Below, piece after piece: positions 19,658 to 30,544 of a stretch of 46,114 nucleotides of DNA (its first letter is position 1; each line of letters begins with the position of its first letter). This DNA is from Candidatus Goldiibacteriota bacterium (GTDB taxonomy: Bacteria > Oederibacteriota > PGYV01 > DSYL01). The notes beneath the pieces were generated by a model, which was not told where the DNA came from, made no database searches, and saw only the letters and a list, made by a program, of their open reading frames with translations. The stretch spans positions 1 to 46,114 of the forward strand of contig JAGNJD010000015.1 in NCBI GenBank assembly GCA_018000835.1, in the 5' to 3' direction. The translations under genes were made by a program, and so were the position numbers.

Positions 19658-21604
19658 ATGAAAAAAACAAAAACTTTAATTTTTTTCAGTTTGTATTTTC
19701 TCCTGGTTTTCTTTTTTATTCTTGTTAAAATGCCGGTTACGTTTGTTGCCGACGACTCGCCTGAAACGATTACGTGCTTTCAGAAACTTTACATACAGCA
19801 CCCGCCGGGTTATCCGCTTGACACTATGATTGGGAAAATATTTTCCATGTTTCCTGCCGGGAACCCGATGATGAAAGGCAATCTCACGTCGTGTTTTTTT
19901 CACGTTCTCGCATCAATGATTTTGTTTTTGATCGTTTTAAAAATATTCAGAGATGAAAAAGACAAATTCATCGTCCGCATGACGGGCGTTTTTGCGGTAA
20001 TTTTTTATCTTTTTTCAAACACTGCTTTTTTTCAGGCAATCTCTGCAAAGGGGAGCATCTATGCGCTGCATTCATTTCTGACCGCCGTGATGTTTTTTTC
20101 TCTGCTGCAGATAAACAGGAAACCGGGATATCTGTATCTGACCGTGTTTTCTTTTGCACTGTCGCTTACAAACCACTGGCCAAGTGCTGTCGTGATGCTG
20201 CCCGGGATAATTTTTTATCTGTATGCAGCGGGCATAAAACTTGACAAAAGAAACGTATTTTATTCTGTTTTATTTTTTATCCTCGGACTTACTCCTTTTT
20301 TGTTTCTATTTATCAGAAGTCATACGAACCCTGACGTGCTCTGGCCGGTTAAAAACTTCGGCGATTTTTTATGGATGTTCGGCAGGAAACAATATGCATC
20401 AATAGATACGGCTCATACCATAAATGATGCCGTAAAATTTTTCAAATATCTGTTTTTTGACGTTCTGCCCGTTCAACATCCTTTTTATCTTGCATTTTTG
20501 TTTCTGCCCGGCATCGTATTTTTATACAAACGTAACAAAATTTTCTGTCTTTCGTCGCTGTTGGTCGTTGTATGCATGCTCCTCGGCATTGCATCCGTTA
20601 ACGTCATGAGAGAAAAAATGGAATGGGTAGTAAAGCCATACCTTACATTTATTTTCATGTTTGTTGCAATTTTTATTTCATCTGTTTTTTTTAGGATATG
20701 CAAGGTCATTAAAAATCCAAATATTAATAAAATTGTATCAGGCTTGTTATTCGTTTTTTTGTCAGTTTCTTTGTATAAAAATTGTCCTGATTACTCAAAA
20801 TATTATCTTGCCTATGATTACGTGCAAAACGTATTTAAGACACTCCCTGAAAAAAGCGTTTTCCTGGCAGAAGGTGATTTAAACGTATCCGGCGGAATGT
20901 ATGCAACGAACGTTGAAAAGAAAAACGTCGTGCTTGTTATCCCGTCGCTTTTAAACCATAAATGGTACAGGGATACCCTCCGTAAAGGACTAAACATAGA
21001 AAACGAATTTAAGAATTACAAAACCTGCATTAAAAATCTTGTTCTGTTAAACGGCGGCAAAAAAATATATTTTTCAAATACGTTTACGAGAAACTGGATT
21101 GATTTTAATTTCATCCAGAGAGGCATCGTAAATGAGATACTGAAAGAAAAAACCGATAAAATTTACAATCATTATGCGGATTTCCTGGTTTATAGTTACA
21201 GGGGTGCTTTTGACGATGTTTCATACGATGAGGCAACCAGAACTTTTGTCCTTGATAATTTTGGCAGGTCCTGGTTTAACGCAGGCAGAATTTTTGAAGA
21301 CCGTAACGAAAATATGAATGCACTGTATTATTTTACGAGGGCTTTTAATTTTTATAAGGACGACGTCCTTGCCTATAAAATCGGGTTGTATTATTTTGAC
21401 ATGGAAGAAATGGAAAAATGTCTTTATTATTTTAAGGAAGCAGTAAAGATAAACAAAAAAAATCTTTCTGCGTATAAAGGGCTGGTAGCGGTCGGGGCCG
21501 TTAAAAACGATTATAACCTTATGAGAAAATATGCAAAAGAAATCCTGAAATACGACAAAAACAATTATGATGCAATAAAACTTTTAAATGAGATAGGAAG
21601 ATAA
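19658..21604 (+). CDS. DUF2723 membrane glycosyltransferase-like protein (GT-C fold) with C-terminal TPR repeats
   Basis: 648 residues. The N-terminal membrane helix leads into DDSPET (32-37) and HPPGYPL (48-54), the family's D-S/G-x-E and HPPGYPL signatures, then NLTSCFFH and the YALHSFLTA and SLTNHWPS segments. About ten hydrophobic helices extend to about residue 370. A soluble part follows, ending in TPR-like pairs from about residue 540 (RSWFNAGRIFEDR, AYKIGLYYFDM, AYKGLVAVGAV). DUF2723 proteins resemble protein O-mannosyltransferases and include eukaryotic TMEM260, an O-mannosyltransferase. Here it would use a lipid-linked sugar at the membrane; acceptors are unknown but Thr-rich secreted proteins are encoded nearby. 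The ATG at 19658 is preferred to an in-frame TTG at 19655. Confidence 0.8.
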   Translation: MKKTKTLIFFSLYFLLVFFFILVKMPVTFVADDSPETITCFQKLYIQHPPGYPLDTMIGKIFSMFPAGNPMMKGNLTSCFFHVLASMILFLIVLKIFRDEKDKFIVRMTGVFAVIFYLFSNTAFFQAISAKGSIYALHSFLTAVMFFSLLQINRKPGYLYLTVFSFALSLTNHWPSAVVMLPGIIFYLYAAGIKLDKRNVFYSVLFFILGLTPFLFLFIRSHTNPDVLWPVKNFGDFLWMFGRKQYASIDTAHTINDAVKFFKYLFFDVLPVQHPFYLAFLFLPGIVFLYKRNKIFCLSSLLVVVCMLLGIASVNVMREKMEWVVKPYLTFIFMFVAIFISSVFFRICKVIKNPNINKIVSGLLFVFLSVSLYKNCPDYSKYYLAYDYVQNVFKTLPEKSVFLAEGDLNVSGGMYATNVEKKNVVLVIPSLLNHKWYRDTLRKGLNIENEFKNYKTCIKNLVLLNGGKKIYFSNTFTRNWIDFNFIQRGIVNEILKEKTDKIYNHYADFLVYSYRGAFDDVSYDEATRTFVLDNFGRSWFNAGRIFEDRNENMNALYYFTRAFNFYKDDVLAYKIGLYYFDMEEMEKCLYYFKEAVKINKKNLSAYKGLVAVGAVKNDYNLMRKYAKEILKYDKNNYDAIKLLNEIGR

Positions 21605-21670
21605 AAAATTTTTTTCATCTGATACGCATACTTTTAAACAGCAGGTTGCCCGTTATGGAAAAAACGAAAA

Positions 21671-21759
21671 TATTGCAGGTTGCTCGTTGGTGATTGAAAG
21701 CAATTGCGTTTTCTTATTCGTCATTTTCCGGGTAATCGGAAATTCAGCCGTCATTTTTT
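21671..21759. repeat. Diverged dispersed intergenic repeat, copy 1
   Basis: Shares an ordered series of words with 24848-24940: TATTGC-x-GGTTGC, a G-x-GATTGAA block, CAATT, a T tract, TATTCGTCATT, CCG, and AATCGGAAAT. The spacing is nearly conserved. No coding potential seen in 21605-21895 apart from this and the metK promoter. Confidence 0.5.
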
Positions 21760-21817
21760 ATCAGCCGTTGTTAGCATCCGCCGTCACATTAATTTTTATG
21801 GTAAAAAATTTTTGTTG

Positions 21818-21826
21818 TGATATAAT
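21818..21826 (+). promoter_or_regulatory. Extended -10 promoter of metK-ahcY
   Basis: TGATATAAT combines TGn with a perfect TATAAT (21821-21826); no good -35 is visible. The leader would be about 63 nt. I see no SAM or SAH riboswitch pattern in it. Confidence 0.45.
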
Positions 21827-21895
21827 TTCCAGAATTTAATCTGTATTATGAATTATAAGAATGAAAAACTGATTTTTACTTTTTAAGGAGGAAAA

Positions 21896-23068
21896 ATGGA
21901 AATAAAAGAAGGTTTATTTACATCAGAGTCGGTTACGGCAGGACATCCGGATAAAATAGCAGACCAGATATCAGATGCAGTTCTGGATGCAGTTTATTCG
22001 CAGGACCCCTATGGAAGGGTTGCATGCGAGACGTTACTTGCAAAAGAACTCGTGGTTGTTGCAGGAGAAATTACGACAGATGCCAAAGTGGATTATGAAA
22101 AAATCGTGCGCGAAACTCTTCGTGAGATAGGATATACGACTCCTGAAAGCGGAATAGGCGCAGATACGTGTAAAATTGTTGTTTCCGTATCAAAACAGTC
22201 ACCGGACATAGCAATGGGGGTTGATGAAAAAGGAGGCAAGGAGCAGGGAGCAGGCGACCAGGGTATGATGTTTGGTTATGCAACGAATGAGACAGAGGAA
22301 TTGATGCCCCTTCCTATAATCCTGTCACATCGTCTGGTAATGAAATTACAGGAAATCAGGGAAAATAAAGTAGTTCCTTATTTAAGGCCGGACGGGAAAT
22401 CCCAGGTTTCCGTGGAATATAAAAACGGTAAGCCGGTAAAAATTACATCAGTCGTGGTATCAACGCAGCATAAACCCGGCGTTGACATTTCAAAAATAAG
22501 GGAAGACGTAATAAAGCACGTGGTAAACAAGGTAATACCAAAAAAGTTAATGAGTAAAGACATAAAAATATTCGTAAATCCTACGGGAAGTTTCGTAGTA
22601 GGCGGACCGCTTGGAGATACCGGCGTGACTGGCCGGAAAATCATCGTTGATACTTATGGCGGCATGGGAAGACATGGCGGCGGTGCATTCTCCGGAAAGG
22701 ACCCTTCAAAAGTTGACAGGTCTGCATCCTATATGGCAAGATACGTTGCAAAAAATTTAGTTGCAGCAGGACTTACAAGAAAATGTGAAGTCCAGATATC
22801 CTATGCAATAGGCATAGCAGAACCAATTTCAATAATGGTTAATACCTTTGGAACCGGAAAGTTAAAAGATAAAATAATTGCGGACATAATAAAGCAGAAT
22901 TTTAACCTGAAACCAAAGGCAATAATAGAAACGTTAAATTTAAGAAGGCCTATATTCAAAAAAACTGCTGCATACGGGCACTTTGGAAGACAGGATAATG
23001 ATTTTACCTGGGAACGGACTGACAGGGTGAAGGATCTGAAAAAGGCAGCTGCAAAATATTTAAAATAA
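21896..23068 (+). CDS. metK: S-adenosylmethionine synthase MetK
   Basis: 390 residues, full length. The N-terminal [17 protein letters not shown] holds the ATP-binding His17. [12 protein letters not shown] (118-129) is the first family signature. [16 protein letters not shown] carries the second, glycine-rich signature. The enzyme makes AdoMet from methionine and ATP. A strong AAGGAGG precedes the ATG. It is followed after 47 bp by ahcY, so synthesis of the methyl donor and removal of its product are co-transcribed. Confidence 0.97.
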   Translation: MEIKEGLFTSESVTAGHPDKIADQISDAVLDAVYSQDPYGRVACETLLAKELVVVAGEITTDAKVDYEKIVRETLREIGYTTPESGIGADTCKIVVSVSKQSPDIAMGVDEKGGKEQGAGDQGMMFGYATNETEELMPLPIILSHRLVMKLQEIRENKVVPYLRPDGKSQVSVEYKNGKPVKITSVVVSTQHKPGVDISKIREDVIKHVVNKVIPKKLMSKDIKIFVNPTGSFVVGGPLGDTGVTGRKIIVDTYGGMGRHGGGAFSGKDPSKVDRSASYMARYVAKNLVAAGLTRKCEVQISYAIGIAEPISIMVNTFGTGKLKDKIIADIIKQNFNLKPKAIIETLNLRRPIFKKTAAYGHFGRQDNDFTWERTDRVKDLKKAAAKYLK

Positions 23069-23115
23069 CAAATGCTCGTCAGAAATGTAATCAGGTATTT
23101 AAAAAGGAGACATAA

Positions 23116-24375
<1,260 letters not shown>

Positions 24376-24379
24376 AAAA

Positions 24380-24454
<75 letters not shown>

Positions 24455-24514
24455 ATAATGGATAGGGGTTAATTATATTAAGAACTTTTCTGTTTTGCAA
24501 GAAAATATTTTAAA

Positions 24515-24844
24515 ATGAAAAAAATAAATTTTAAATGTAAAAAGTGCGGAAATTGCTGCAAAAGGGGATTTGTATTCATAAAAAAAGACGAAATTAAAAA
24601 CCTGTCATTTTTTTTTGAAATAAGCATGAAAGAATTCATAAAGAAATATACTGAAAATGTAATATGGCTCGGAAGGGTATTAAAGTTCAGGGACGATGGT
24701 TGCATTTTTTTAAATAAGGATAACGAGTGCATTATATATGAAAAAAGGCCGTTGCAATGCAGGACTTTTCCCCGCTGGGAATGGATAATGAAAAAAGACA
24801 ACTGGCAGGATGAAATAAAGGAATTTTGCAACGGAGTTAAATAA
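24515..24844 (+). CDS. YkgJ-type cysteine-cluster protein (putative Zn/Fe chelating)
   Basis: 109 residues. CKKCGNCC (8-15) is the family's CxxCxxCC cluster, and CIIYEKRPLQCRTFP supplies the second half (C...YExRPxxCRxFP). Such small proteins probably bind zinc or an iron-sulfur cluster, but their reaction is unknown. No clear Shine-Dalgarno precedes the ATG. It stands alone between tRNA-Cys and the large repeat field. Confidence 0.8.
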   Translation: MKKINFKCKKCGNCCKRGFVFIKKDEIKNLSFFFEISMKEFIKKYTENVIWLGRVLKFRDDGCIFLNKDNECIIYEKRPLQCRTFPRWEWIMKKDNWQDEIKEFCNGVK

Positions 24845-24847
24845 AGA

Positions 24848-24940
24848 TATTGCGGGTTGCAGATTGCCCGTTAGCGATTGAATACAATTATGTTTTTTTT
24901 TATTCGTCATTCCCGAACAATCGGAAATCCGGTCGTTGTT
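24848..24940. repeat. Diverged dispersed intergenic repeat, copy 2
   Basis: Counterpart of 21671-21759, with the same order of TTGCxGGTTGC, GATTGAA, CAATT, T tract, TATTCGTCATT and AATCGGAAAT. Each copy directly follows a plus-strand gene. Confidence 0.5.
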
Positions 24941-25080
24941 TTTAAATTATCCGTCATCATTTACAATTCGTAAATTCATAACCTCAACGTTCAATAACTT
25001 TCTATTTTATAATTCAAAATAAAAAAGATAAAGCAGGAAGGGTCATTGTAAGGATTTCTTGTTTTATGGCGACGAATTTT

Positions 25081-26998
25081 TTCCCCCTTTGAAAAAGGGG
25101 GATAAAGGGGGATTTGAAGGAATAAAATCTCCCCTGCCCCCTCTTTTCCAAAGAGGGGAAATTACTTGTCTTATTATCCCCCTTAGAAAAAGTGGGACAA
25201 AGGGGGATTTAAAAGGATAAAATCTCCCCTGGCCCCTCTTTTCCAAAGAGGGGAAATTGTCTTCTTCTTATCCCCCTTAGAAAAAGGGGGAAAGAGGGGG
25301 ATTTGTTTGAAATAAAATCTCCCCTGACCCCTCTTTTCCAAAGAGGGGAATTTTTTTATCCCCCTTTAGTAATACACGTCGCAAGGTAAGATAACGAAAT
25401 TGTAGAGACACAGCTTGCTGTGTCTCAAAGATAAGCAAGGCGGATATTCAAACGGTGTGCCACGCGACCATCGCAGGATAAACCGCTGTTTTGTTTTCAT
25501 AACCATTTGCGAAATATTACACGGTTTGCCTTGCATTCAGAGACAGAGCAAGCTCTGTCTCTACATGTTAAAAACTTTATTTCTTTATCCCCCTTTGAAA
25601 AAGGGGGATGAAAGGGGGATTTAAAAGGATAAAATCTCCCCTGACCCCTCTTTTTCAAAGAGGGGAAATTACTTGTCTTATTATCCCCCTTAGAAAAAGT
25701 GGGACAAAGGGGGATTTAAAAGGATAAAATCTCCCCTAACCCCTCTTTTCCAAAGAGGGGAAATTACTTGTCTTATTATCCCCCTTAGAAAAAGTGGGAC
25801 AAAGGGGGATTTAAAAGGATAAAATCTCCCCTGGCCCCTCTTTTCCAAAGAGGGGAAATTACTTGTCTTATTATCCCCCTTAGAAAAAGGGGGATGAAGG
25901 GGGATTTAAAAGGATAAAATCTCCCCTGGCCCCTCTTTTCCAAAGAGGGGAAATTGTCTTCTTCTTATCCCCCTTAGAAAAAGTGGGACAAAGGGGGATT
26001 TAAAAGGATAAAATCTCCCCTAACCCCTCTTTTCCAAAGAGGGGAAATTACTTGTCTTATTATCCCCCTTAGAAAAAGTGGGACAAAGGGGGATTTAAAA
26101 GGATAAAATCTCCCCTAACCCCTCTTTTCCAAAGAGGGGAAATTGTCTTCTTCTTATCCCCCTTAGAAAAAGGGGGATGAAGGGGGATTTAAAAGGATAA
26201 AATCTCCCCTGGCCCCTCTTTTCCAAAGAGGGGAAATTGAAAGAATAAAATCTCCCCTAACCCCTCTTTTCCAAAGAGGGGAATTTTTTTCCCCCTTAGA
26301 AAAAGGGGGATGAAGGGGGATTTAAAAGGATAAAATCTCCCCTGGCCCCTTTTTTCCAAAGAGGGGAAATTACTTGTCTTATTATCCCCCTTAGAAAAAG
26401 GGGGTGAAGGGGGATTTAAAAGAATAAAATCTTCCCTGGCCCCTCTTTTCCAAAGAGGGGAATTTTTTTCCCCCTTAGAAAAAGGGGGATGAAGGGGGAT
26501 TTAAAAGGATAAAATCTCCCCTGGCCCCTCTTTTCCAAAGAGGGGAAATTACTTGTCTTATTATCCCCCTTAGAAAAAGGGGGTGAAGGGGGATTTAAAA
26601 GGATAAAATCTCCCCTAACCCCTCTTTTCCAAAGAGGGGAATTTTTTTCCCCCTTAGAAAAAGGGGGATAAAGGGGGATTTAAAAGAATAAATCTCCCCT
26701 GGCCCCTCTTTTCCAAAGAGGGGAAATTACTTGTCTTATTATCCCCCTTAGAAAAAGGGGGTGAAGGGGGATTTAAAAGGATAAAATCTCCCCTGGCCCC
26801 TCTTTTCCAAAGAGGGGAAATTGAAAGAATAAAATCTCCCCTAACCCCTCTTTTCCAAAGAGGGGAAATTACTTGTCTTATTATCCCCCTTAGAAAAAGT
26901 GGGACAAAGGGGGATTTAAAAGGATAAAATCTCCCCTGGCCCCTCTTTTCCAAAGAGGGGAAATGTTTTTTATCCCCGTAAAAAAGGGGGATTTGATA
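25081..26998. repeat. Cluster of about nineteen double-palindrome repeats (period about 95 bp)
   Basis: Each unit joins two hairpins. One is of the type CCCCCTTTGAAAAAGGGGG, followed by a direct half-site AAGGGGGATTT. The other is CCCCTCTTTTCCAAAGAGGGG (9-bp stem), preceded by AAAATCTCCCCT. Linkers alternate between ATTACTTGTCTTATTAT, ATTGTCTTCTTCTTAT and a short TTTTTTT. Variation is mostly in a CTAACC/CTGGCC dinucleotide and in the linker. I counted about nineteen TCTCCCCT-type units by eye. Open frames inside (25064-25246 and 26654-26953 on minus) merely translate the repeat. Mobile palindromic (REP/MITE-like) amplification is likely; no transposase is seen. Confidence 0.9.
25364..25499. 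repeat. About 130-bp dispersed element, copy 1, nested in the repeat cluster
   Basis: Begins CTTTAGTAATACACGTCGC, contains the perfect 10-bp hairpin GAGACACAGC/GCTGTGTCTC (25405-25414 and 25417-25426), and continues through ATTCAAACGGTGTGCCACG to AACCGCTGTTTTGTTTTC. It is nearly identical to 35895-36030. Just downstream, 25539-25562 is another perfect palindrome (AGAGACAGAGC/GCTCTGTCTCT). Confidence 0.75.
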
Positions 26999-27149
26999 AT
27001 GTATTTCTGTAAGTCATCCCGGAAAAATCGGGAATACAGTTTTTGTTTTTAATGGAACAAAATTCCTGCCTATTGTAGTTTGTCTTTGTAAGGCATCAAA
27101 CTTTACCCCGCGACATTTTTATTTGTCACCTGCGCCTGATAGATGCCTG

Positions 27150-28289
27150 TCATGCAAACCAGTTTTTTATTTTTTCATAAACCTCATCGGGAGTAATGAC
27201 GTTCATGCATTTATGTCCTTTTTTGGGGGGACACGTCTCCAGTTCACAGTTACCGCAGTCAACAGGAGTGGAAACGGCAATAAAATTTTCTTCCTGCACT
27301 TTTGGTTTCCATCTTAAATAATTGGAAACGTCACCGTAAATTATACACGTTTTTTTGCCTGAATATGCCGCAAAATATTGCGGACCTGAATCGCATCCGA
27401 CGTAAATTTCGCATTTTTTGATTAATTCAACTGTAGAAGGCAACGAAAAAATTCCGATACAATTTATTGTATAATCATTCCATTCAAATTCATTTTCGTA
27501 TTTTCTCTCCTGGTGAGAACCGATAACAAAAAATTTTACGTTTTTACTATTCCGGGCAATTTTTTTCATCAATGAAGAAAAATTATGAAAACCCCATAAT
27601 TTTGACTGCGTTCCTACAAAAGGATGAATTACGACTTTCTTTGTAAAAGATGAAACATTTTTATCTGCTAAAAATTTCTCAATTTCAATTGAATTTTCAA
27701 CGTCGGTCATAAAATCCATGGTAAGTATGTCCCCTGCTTTTTCGGAAATTAAGTTAAGATTTTTATCTATTTCATGCATGTCTCTCACATATTTTTTTTT
27801 GTCGGTTAACAAAAAAGAACCGCCTGTGCAACCGTAACCGTAAATCCGCTGCGCCCCGCATAAAAACGAAAAAACAATGTTCCTGAAATCCCCCCGTAAA
27901 TCAAAGGCAACGTCAATTTTTTCTTTTTTTAAGTTTTTAATCAGATTTAAAGTTTCTCCTGCTTTTATTTTTTTTCCTTGATAAAACCAGGAATTTTCCA
28001 TCACGTATGTTTTATTGACGTTTTTATTGTTTTTAAGAAGGACGGCAGTTTCTTTTGCAACAAGAGCATAAATTTCAGACGAAGGATATTTGTTTTTTAA
28101 TGCTTCAAAAAAAGGAAACGTCTGTATTACGTCCCCCATCTGGTCCAGACGTATGACGAGTATTTTTTTGATTTCGGATTTTTCCGTTTTTTTAAAAATT
28201 TTAACGGGATAAAAAAATATTGTTCCCAAAACGTCAATGACCAGTATAAACATACTTTTCCATTTATTTTTGAATACGTATCCGAACAT
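27150..28289 (-). CDS. GT9 (heptosyltransferase-like) glycosyltransferase
   Basis: 379 residues from the chosen start. A short hydrophobic N-terminus (about 12-30) precedes ILVIRLDQMGDVIQTFP (44-60), the GT9 opening. The nucleotide-binding half has VIHPFVGTQSKLW, then CDSGPQYFAAYSGKKTCIIYG, the family's DSGPxHxAxxxG motif with Gln for His. The C-terminus has a Cys-rich DCGNCELETCPP stretch, common in GT9. It should transfer a sugar, often heptose, to a lipopolysaccharide-type core. The ATG at 28289 has AAGGA seven bases upstream; an ATG further upstream at 28358 falls inside the promoter and lacks a ribosome site. Confidence 0.85.
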   Translation of the reverse strand: MFGYVFKNKWKSMFILVIDVLGTIFFYPVKIFKKTEKSEIKKILVIRLDQMGDVIQTFPFFEALKNKYPSSEIYALVAKETAVLLKNNKNVNKTYVMENSWFYQGKKIKAGETLNLIKNLKKEKIDVAFDLRGDFRNIVFSFLCGAQRIYGYGCTGGSFLLTDKKKYVRDMHEIDKNLNLISEKAGDILTMDFMTDVENSIEIEKFLADKNVSSFTKKVVIHPFVGTQSKLWGFHNFSSLMKKIARNSKNVKFFVIGSHQERKYENEFEWNDYTINCIGIFSLPSTVELIKKCEIYVGCDSGPQYFAAYSGKKTCIIYGDVSNYLRWKPKVQEENFIAVSTPVDCGNCELETCPPKKGHKCMNVITPDEVYEKIKNWFA

Positions 28290-28334
28290 TGATGCATCCT
28301 TATTATTTAATAGAAGTTTAATGAAATTTTTGTT

Positions 28335-28363
28335 ATTATACTTACATAAAATTAACATTTCAA
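28335..28363 (-). promoter_or_regulatory. Sigma70-type promoter of the minus-strand GT9 gene
   Basis: On minus: TTGAAA (28363-28358), 17-bp spacer, TATAAT (28340-28335). The start point near 28328 leaves about 39 nt to the ATG at 28289, which fixes that start. Confidence 0.65.
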
Positions 28364-28424
28364 TGATTATTTAATTCCGGGTGCATAAAAGCCGAAAAAA
28401 ACAGGCGAATAAAAAACAATAAAA

Positions 28425-29435
28425 ATGAATGAAAATAACGTAAAAAAGGTATTAATAATTAAACTTTGCTGTCTTGGAGACGTAATACAGGTAACCCCTG
28501 CATTAAAAAACCTTAAAAACTCAGGCTGTGAAATTCATTATTTATGCGCCGGTTTTGTAAAACCCCTGCTTGAGTTAGTCCCTTTTATTGATAAAATTTT
28601 TACGATAAATTTTAAAAATGTTTTTGACGTTTTTAAGACCTTATCAGCGTTAAACCGGGAAAATTACGACCTTGTGATAAATTTTCACAGGGATTTAAAA
28701 TCTTTTATTTTTGCTTTTTTCGTCAGGTCAAAGACAAAGGCAGGTTTTGAATGGGGCAAAAGCAGATTTTTTCTTTCAAAGTCGTTTAAATTTGACCCAA
28801 AGATTCACGAATCAGAAAGGTATCTGTCGGTAATCAGAGGACTCGGATTTGATGTAACCGACAAATTTACGCACATAAACGTCCCTGATAAACCAAAAGA
28901 ACGGATTGAAATTACCGGAGAAAAAAAGGCGGGTATTTTTCCCGGCGGCGGGGAAAATCCCGGCACAGTAATGTATACCAAAAGATGGCCGATTGAAAAT
29001 TTCGTTGAACTTTCCGTAATGCTTATAAAGGATGGTTTTACGGTTTACGCATTTGGCGGCGCAATGGATAAGCCCTTAATTGACAAATTAAGGGAAAAAG
29101 TTCCGGAAATAAGAAACGCCGTAACGGCAGGCATTCAGGATTTTGTTTATTACGTTTCAAAAATGGACGTTTTTGTCGCGCCTGATACAGGTCCTCTTCA
29201 CATTGCAGCAGCAACGGGCATAAAAACAATAGGGCTTTTTGGACCGTCCTCGCCTGAACTCGTTGCTCCGTCAAACGGAAATTCAGTTTACATAAAAGGT
29301 GAGTGTAACTGCAGCCCCTGTTACGTCCCGGAGACGGTTCATAAAAAAGAATTTTTAAAATGCAGGGATAACGTCTGCATGAAAACTATAAAGCCGGAGA
29401 TGGTTTATAAAATAATAAAGGAAGGGGAAAAATAG
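28425..29435 (+). CDS. GT9 (ADP-heptose:LPS heptosyltransferase-like) glycosyltransferase
   Basis: 336 residues. VLIIKLCCLGDVIQVTPAL opens the protein, and IFPGGGENPGTVMYTKRWP and APDTGPLHIAAATGIKTIGLFGPSSP (with the conserved D-x-G-x-x-H) form the nucleotide-sugar site. A Cys-rich CNCSPC...CMKTI tail resembles that of the divergent neighbour. Likely adds heptose or a related sugar to a lipid-anchored glycan at the cytoplasmic face. First gene of a plus-strand run to 35366. No strong Shine-Dalgarno precedes its ATG. Confidence 0.88.
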   Translation: MNENNVKKVLIIKLCCLGDVIQVTPALKNLKNSGCEIHYLCAGFVKPLLELVPFIDKIFTINFKNVFDVFKTLSALNRENYDLVINFHRDLKSFIFAFFVRSKTKAGFEWGKSRFFLSKSFKFDPKIHESERYLSVIRGLGFDVTDKFTHINVPDKPKERIEITGEKKAGIFPGGGENPGTVMYTKRWPIENFVELSVMLIKDGFTVYAFGGAMDKPLIDKLREKVPEIRNAVTAGIQDFVYYVSKMDVFVAPDTGPLHIAAATGIKTIGLFGPSSPELVAPSNGNSVYIKGECNCSPCYVPETVHKKEFLKCRDNVCMKTIKPEMVYKIIKEGEK

Positions 29436-29443
29436 AGTTTTAC

Positions 29444-30544
29444 ATGAACGCAGCGATAATTCATGACTGGCTTACAGGTATGAGAGGAGGAGAAAAAGTT
29501 TTACAGGCATTATTAGACGTGTTTCCCGATGCCGAAATATTCACGCTTATATCAAACAAAAAAAGAATTTCAGAAAAAATAAGGCAAAAAAAGATACACG
29601 TTTCTTTTTTGCAGAAAATCCCGGGTATTTTTAAAAATTACAGAAATTTTCTGCCTTTGTTTCCGGCAGCAATAGAAAGTTTTGATTTAAAAAAGTTTGA
29701 CCTTATAATTTCTTCAAGCCATTGCGTGGCAAAAGGGGCCGTCCGTGGTAAAAATGCCGTGCACGTATGTTATTGTCACACTCCCATGAGATATGCCTAT
29801 GACCAGTTTGGAAATTATTTTTCAGAGGAGAAAAACGGCAAAATAAAATATTTTCTGATTAAAAAGATAATGCCGGCATTAAGAAACTGGGATGTAAAGA
29901 CGTCGGCCAGGGTTGATTATTTCATTGCAAATTCTGAAAACGTAAGGCAGAGAATAAAAAAATATTACGACAGGGAGTCGGAGGTAATTTATCCTCCGGT
30001 TGACACGAATTTTTTTACGGTTGACGATAAGGTAAAACGGGAGGATTTTTATCTTCTGGCCGGCGCACTTGCGGAGTATAAAAAACCCGATTTTGTGGTT
30101 AAAATGTTTTCAGAGCGTTTAAAGGACAAAAAATTGATGGTCGTCGGAAACGGGGCAATGTCTGATTACATAGAAAAGATAAAGGGAGAAAACGTTATTT
30201 TACGTAAAGATGCAACCGACGAAGAATTAAGGGATTATTACAGAAAGGCAAAAGCGTTTATTTTTGCCGGTGAAGAAGATTTTGGCATTACAATGGCAGA
30301 GGCGAATGCATGTGGGACCCCGGTTCTGGCTTTAAATAAAGGCGGTGCTCTTGAAATAATAAAAGAAGGTGATACGGGGGAGTTCTTTGACGGCACGGAA
30401 GAGGATTTTATAAAAAAACTTGTGAAAATGGATAAAACGTTATATGATGTAAAAAAAATGCGCGAAAATGCATTGAGATTTTCAGAGGATAAATTTATTT
30501 TTTCTATCAAAGAGTTTTTAAAAAGGAGAAATTTATTTGAATAA
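29444..30544 (+). CDS. GT4-family glycosyltransferase
   Basis: 366 residues, two Rossmann halves. HDWLTGMRGGEKVL (8-21) is the acceptor-side loop. YCHTPMRYAYD and ANSENVRQRIKKYY follow. The donor site is EEDFGITMAEANACGTPVLALNKGGALE, with the E-x7-E motif of GT4. WbaZ/mannosyltransferase-like members use GDP- or UDP-hexoses to extend O-antigen or exopolysaccharide units. It lies 8 bp after the GT9 gene and overlaps the next gene by 8 bp, so it is tightly operonic. Confidence 0.88.
   Translation: MNAAIIHDWLTGMRGGEKVLQALLDVFPDAEIFTLISNKKRISEKIRQKKIHVSFLQKIPGIFKNYRNFLPLFPAAIESFDLKKFDLIISSSHCVAKGAVRGKNAVHVCYCHTPMRYAYDQFGNYFSEEKNGKIKYFLIKKIMPALRNWDVKTSARVDYFIANSENVRQRIKKYYDRESEVIYPPVDTNFFTVDDKVKREDFYLLAGALAEYKKPDFVVKMFSERLKDKKLMVVGNGAMSDYIEKIKGENVILRKDATDEELRDYYRKAKAFIFAGEEDFGITMAEANACGTPVLALNKGGALEIIKEGDTGEFFDGTEEDFIKKLVKMDKTLYDVKKMRENALRFSEDKFIFSIKEFLKRRNLFE

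Noticed and set aside
21605..21895. SAM riboswitch upstream of metK
   Set aside because: I looked for the conserved junction words and stems of SAM-I-type elements and saw none.
26654..26953. A minus-strand frame giving a Pro/Gly/Arg-rich peptide (also 25064-25246 and 35715-35960)
   Set aside because: It only translates the double-palindrome repeats.
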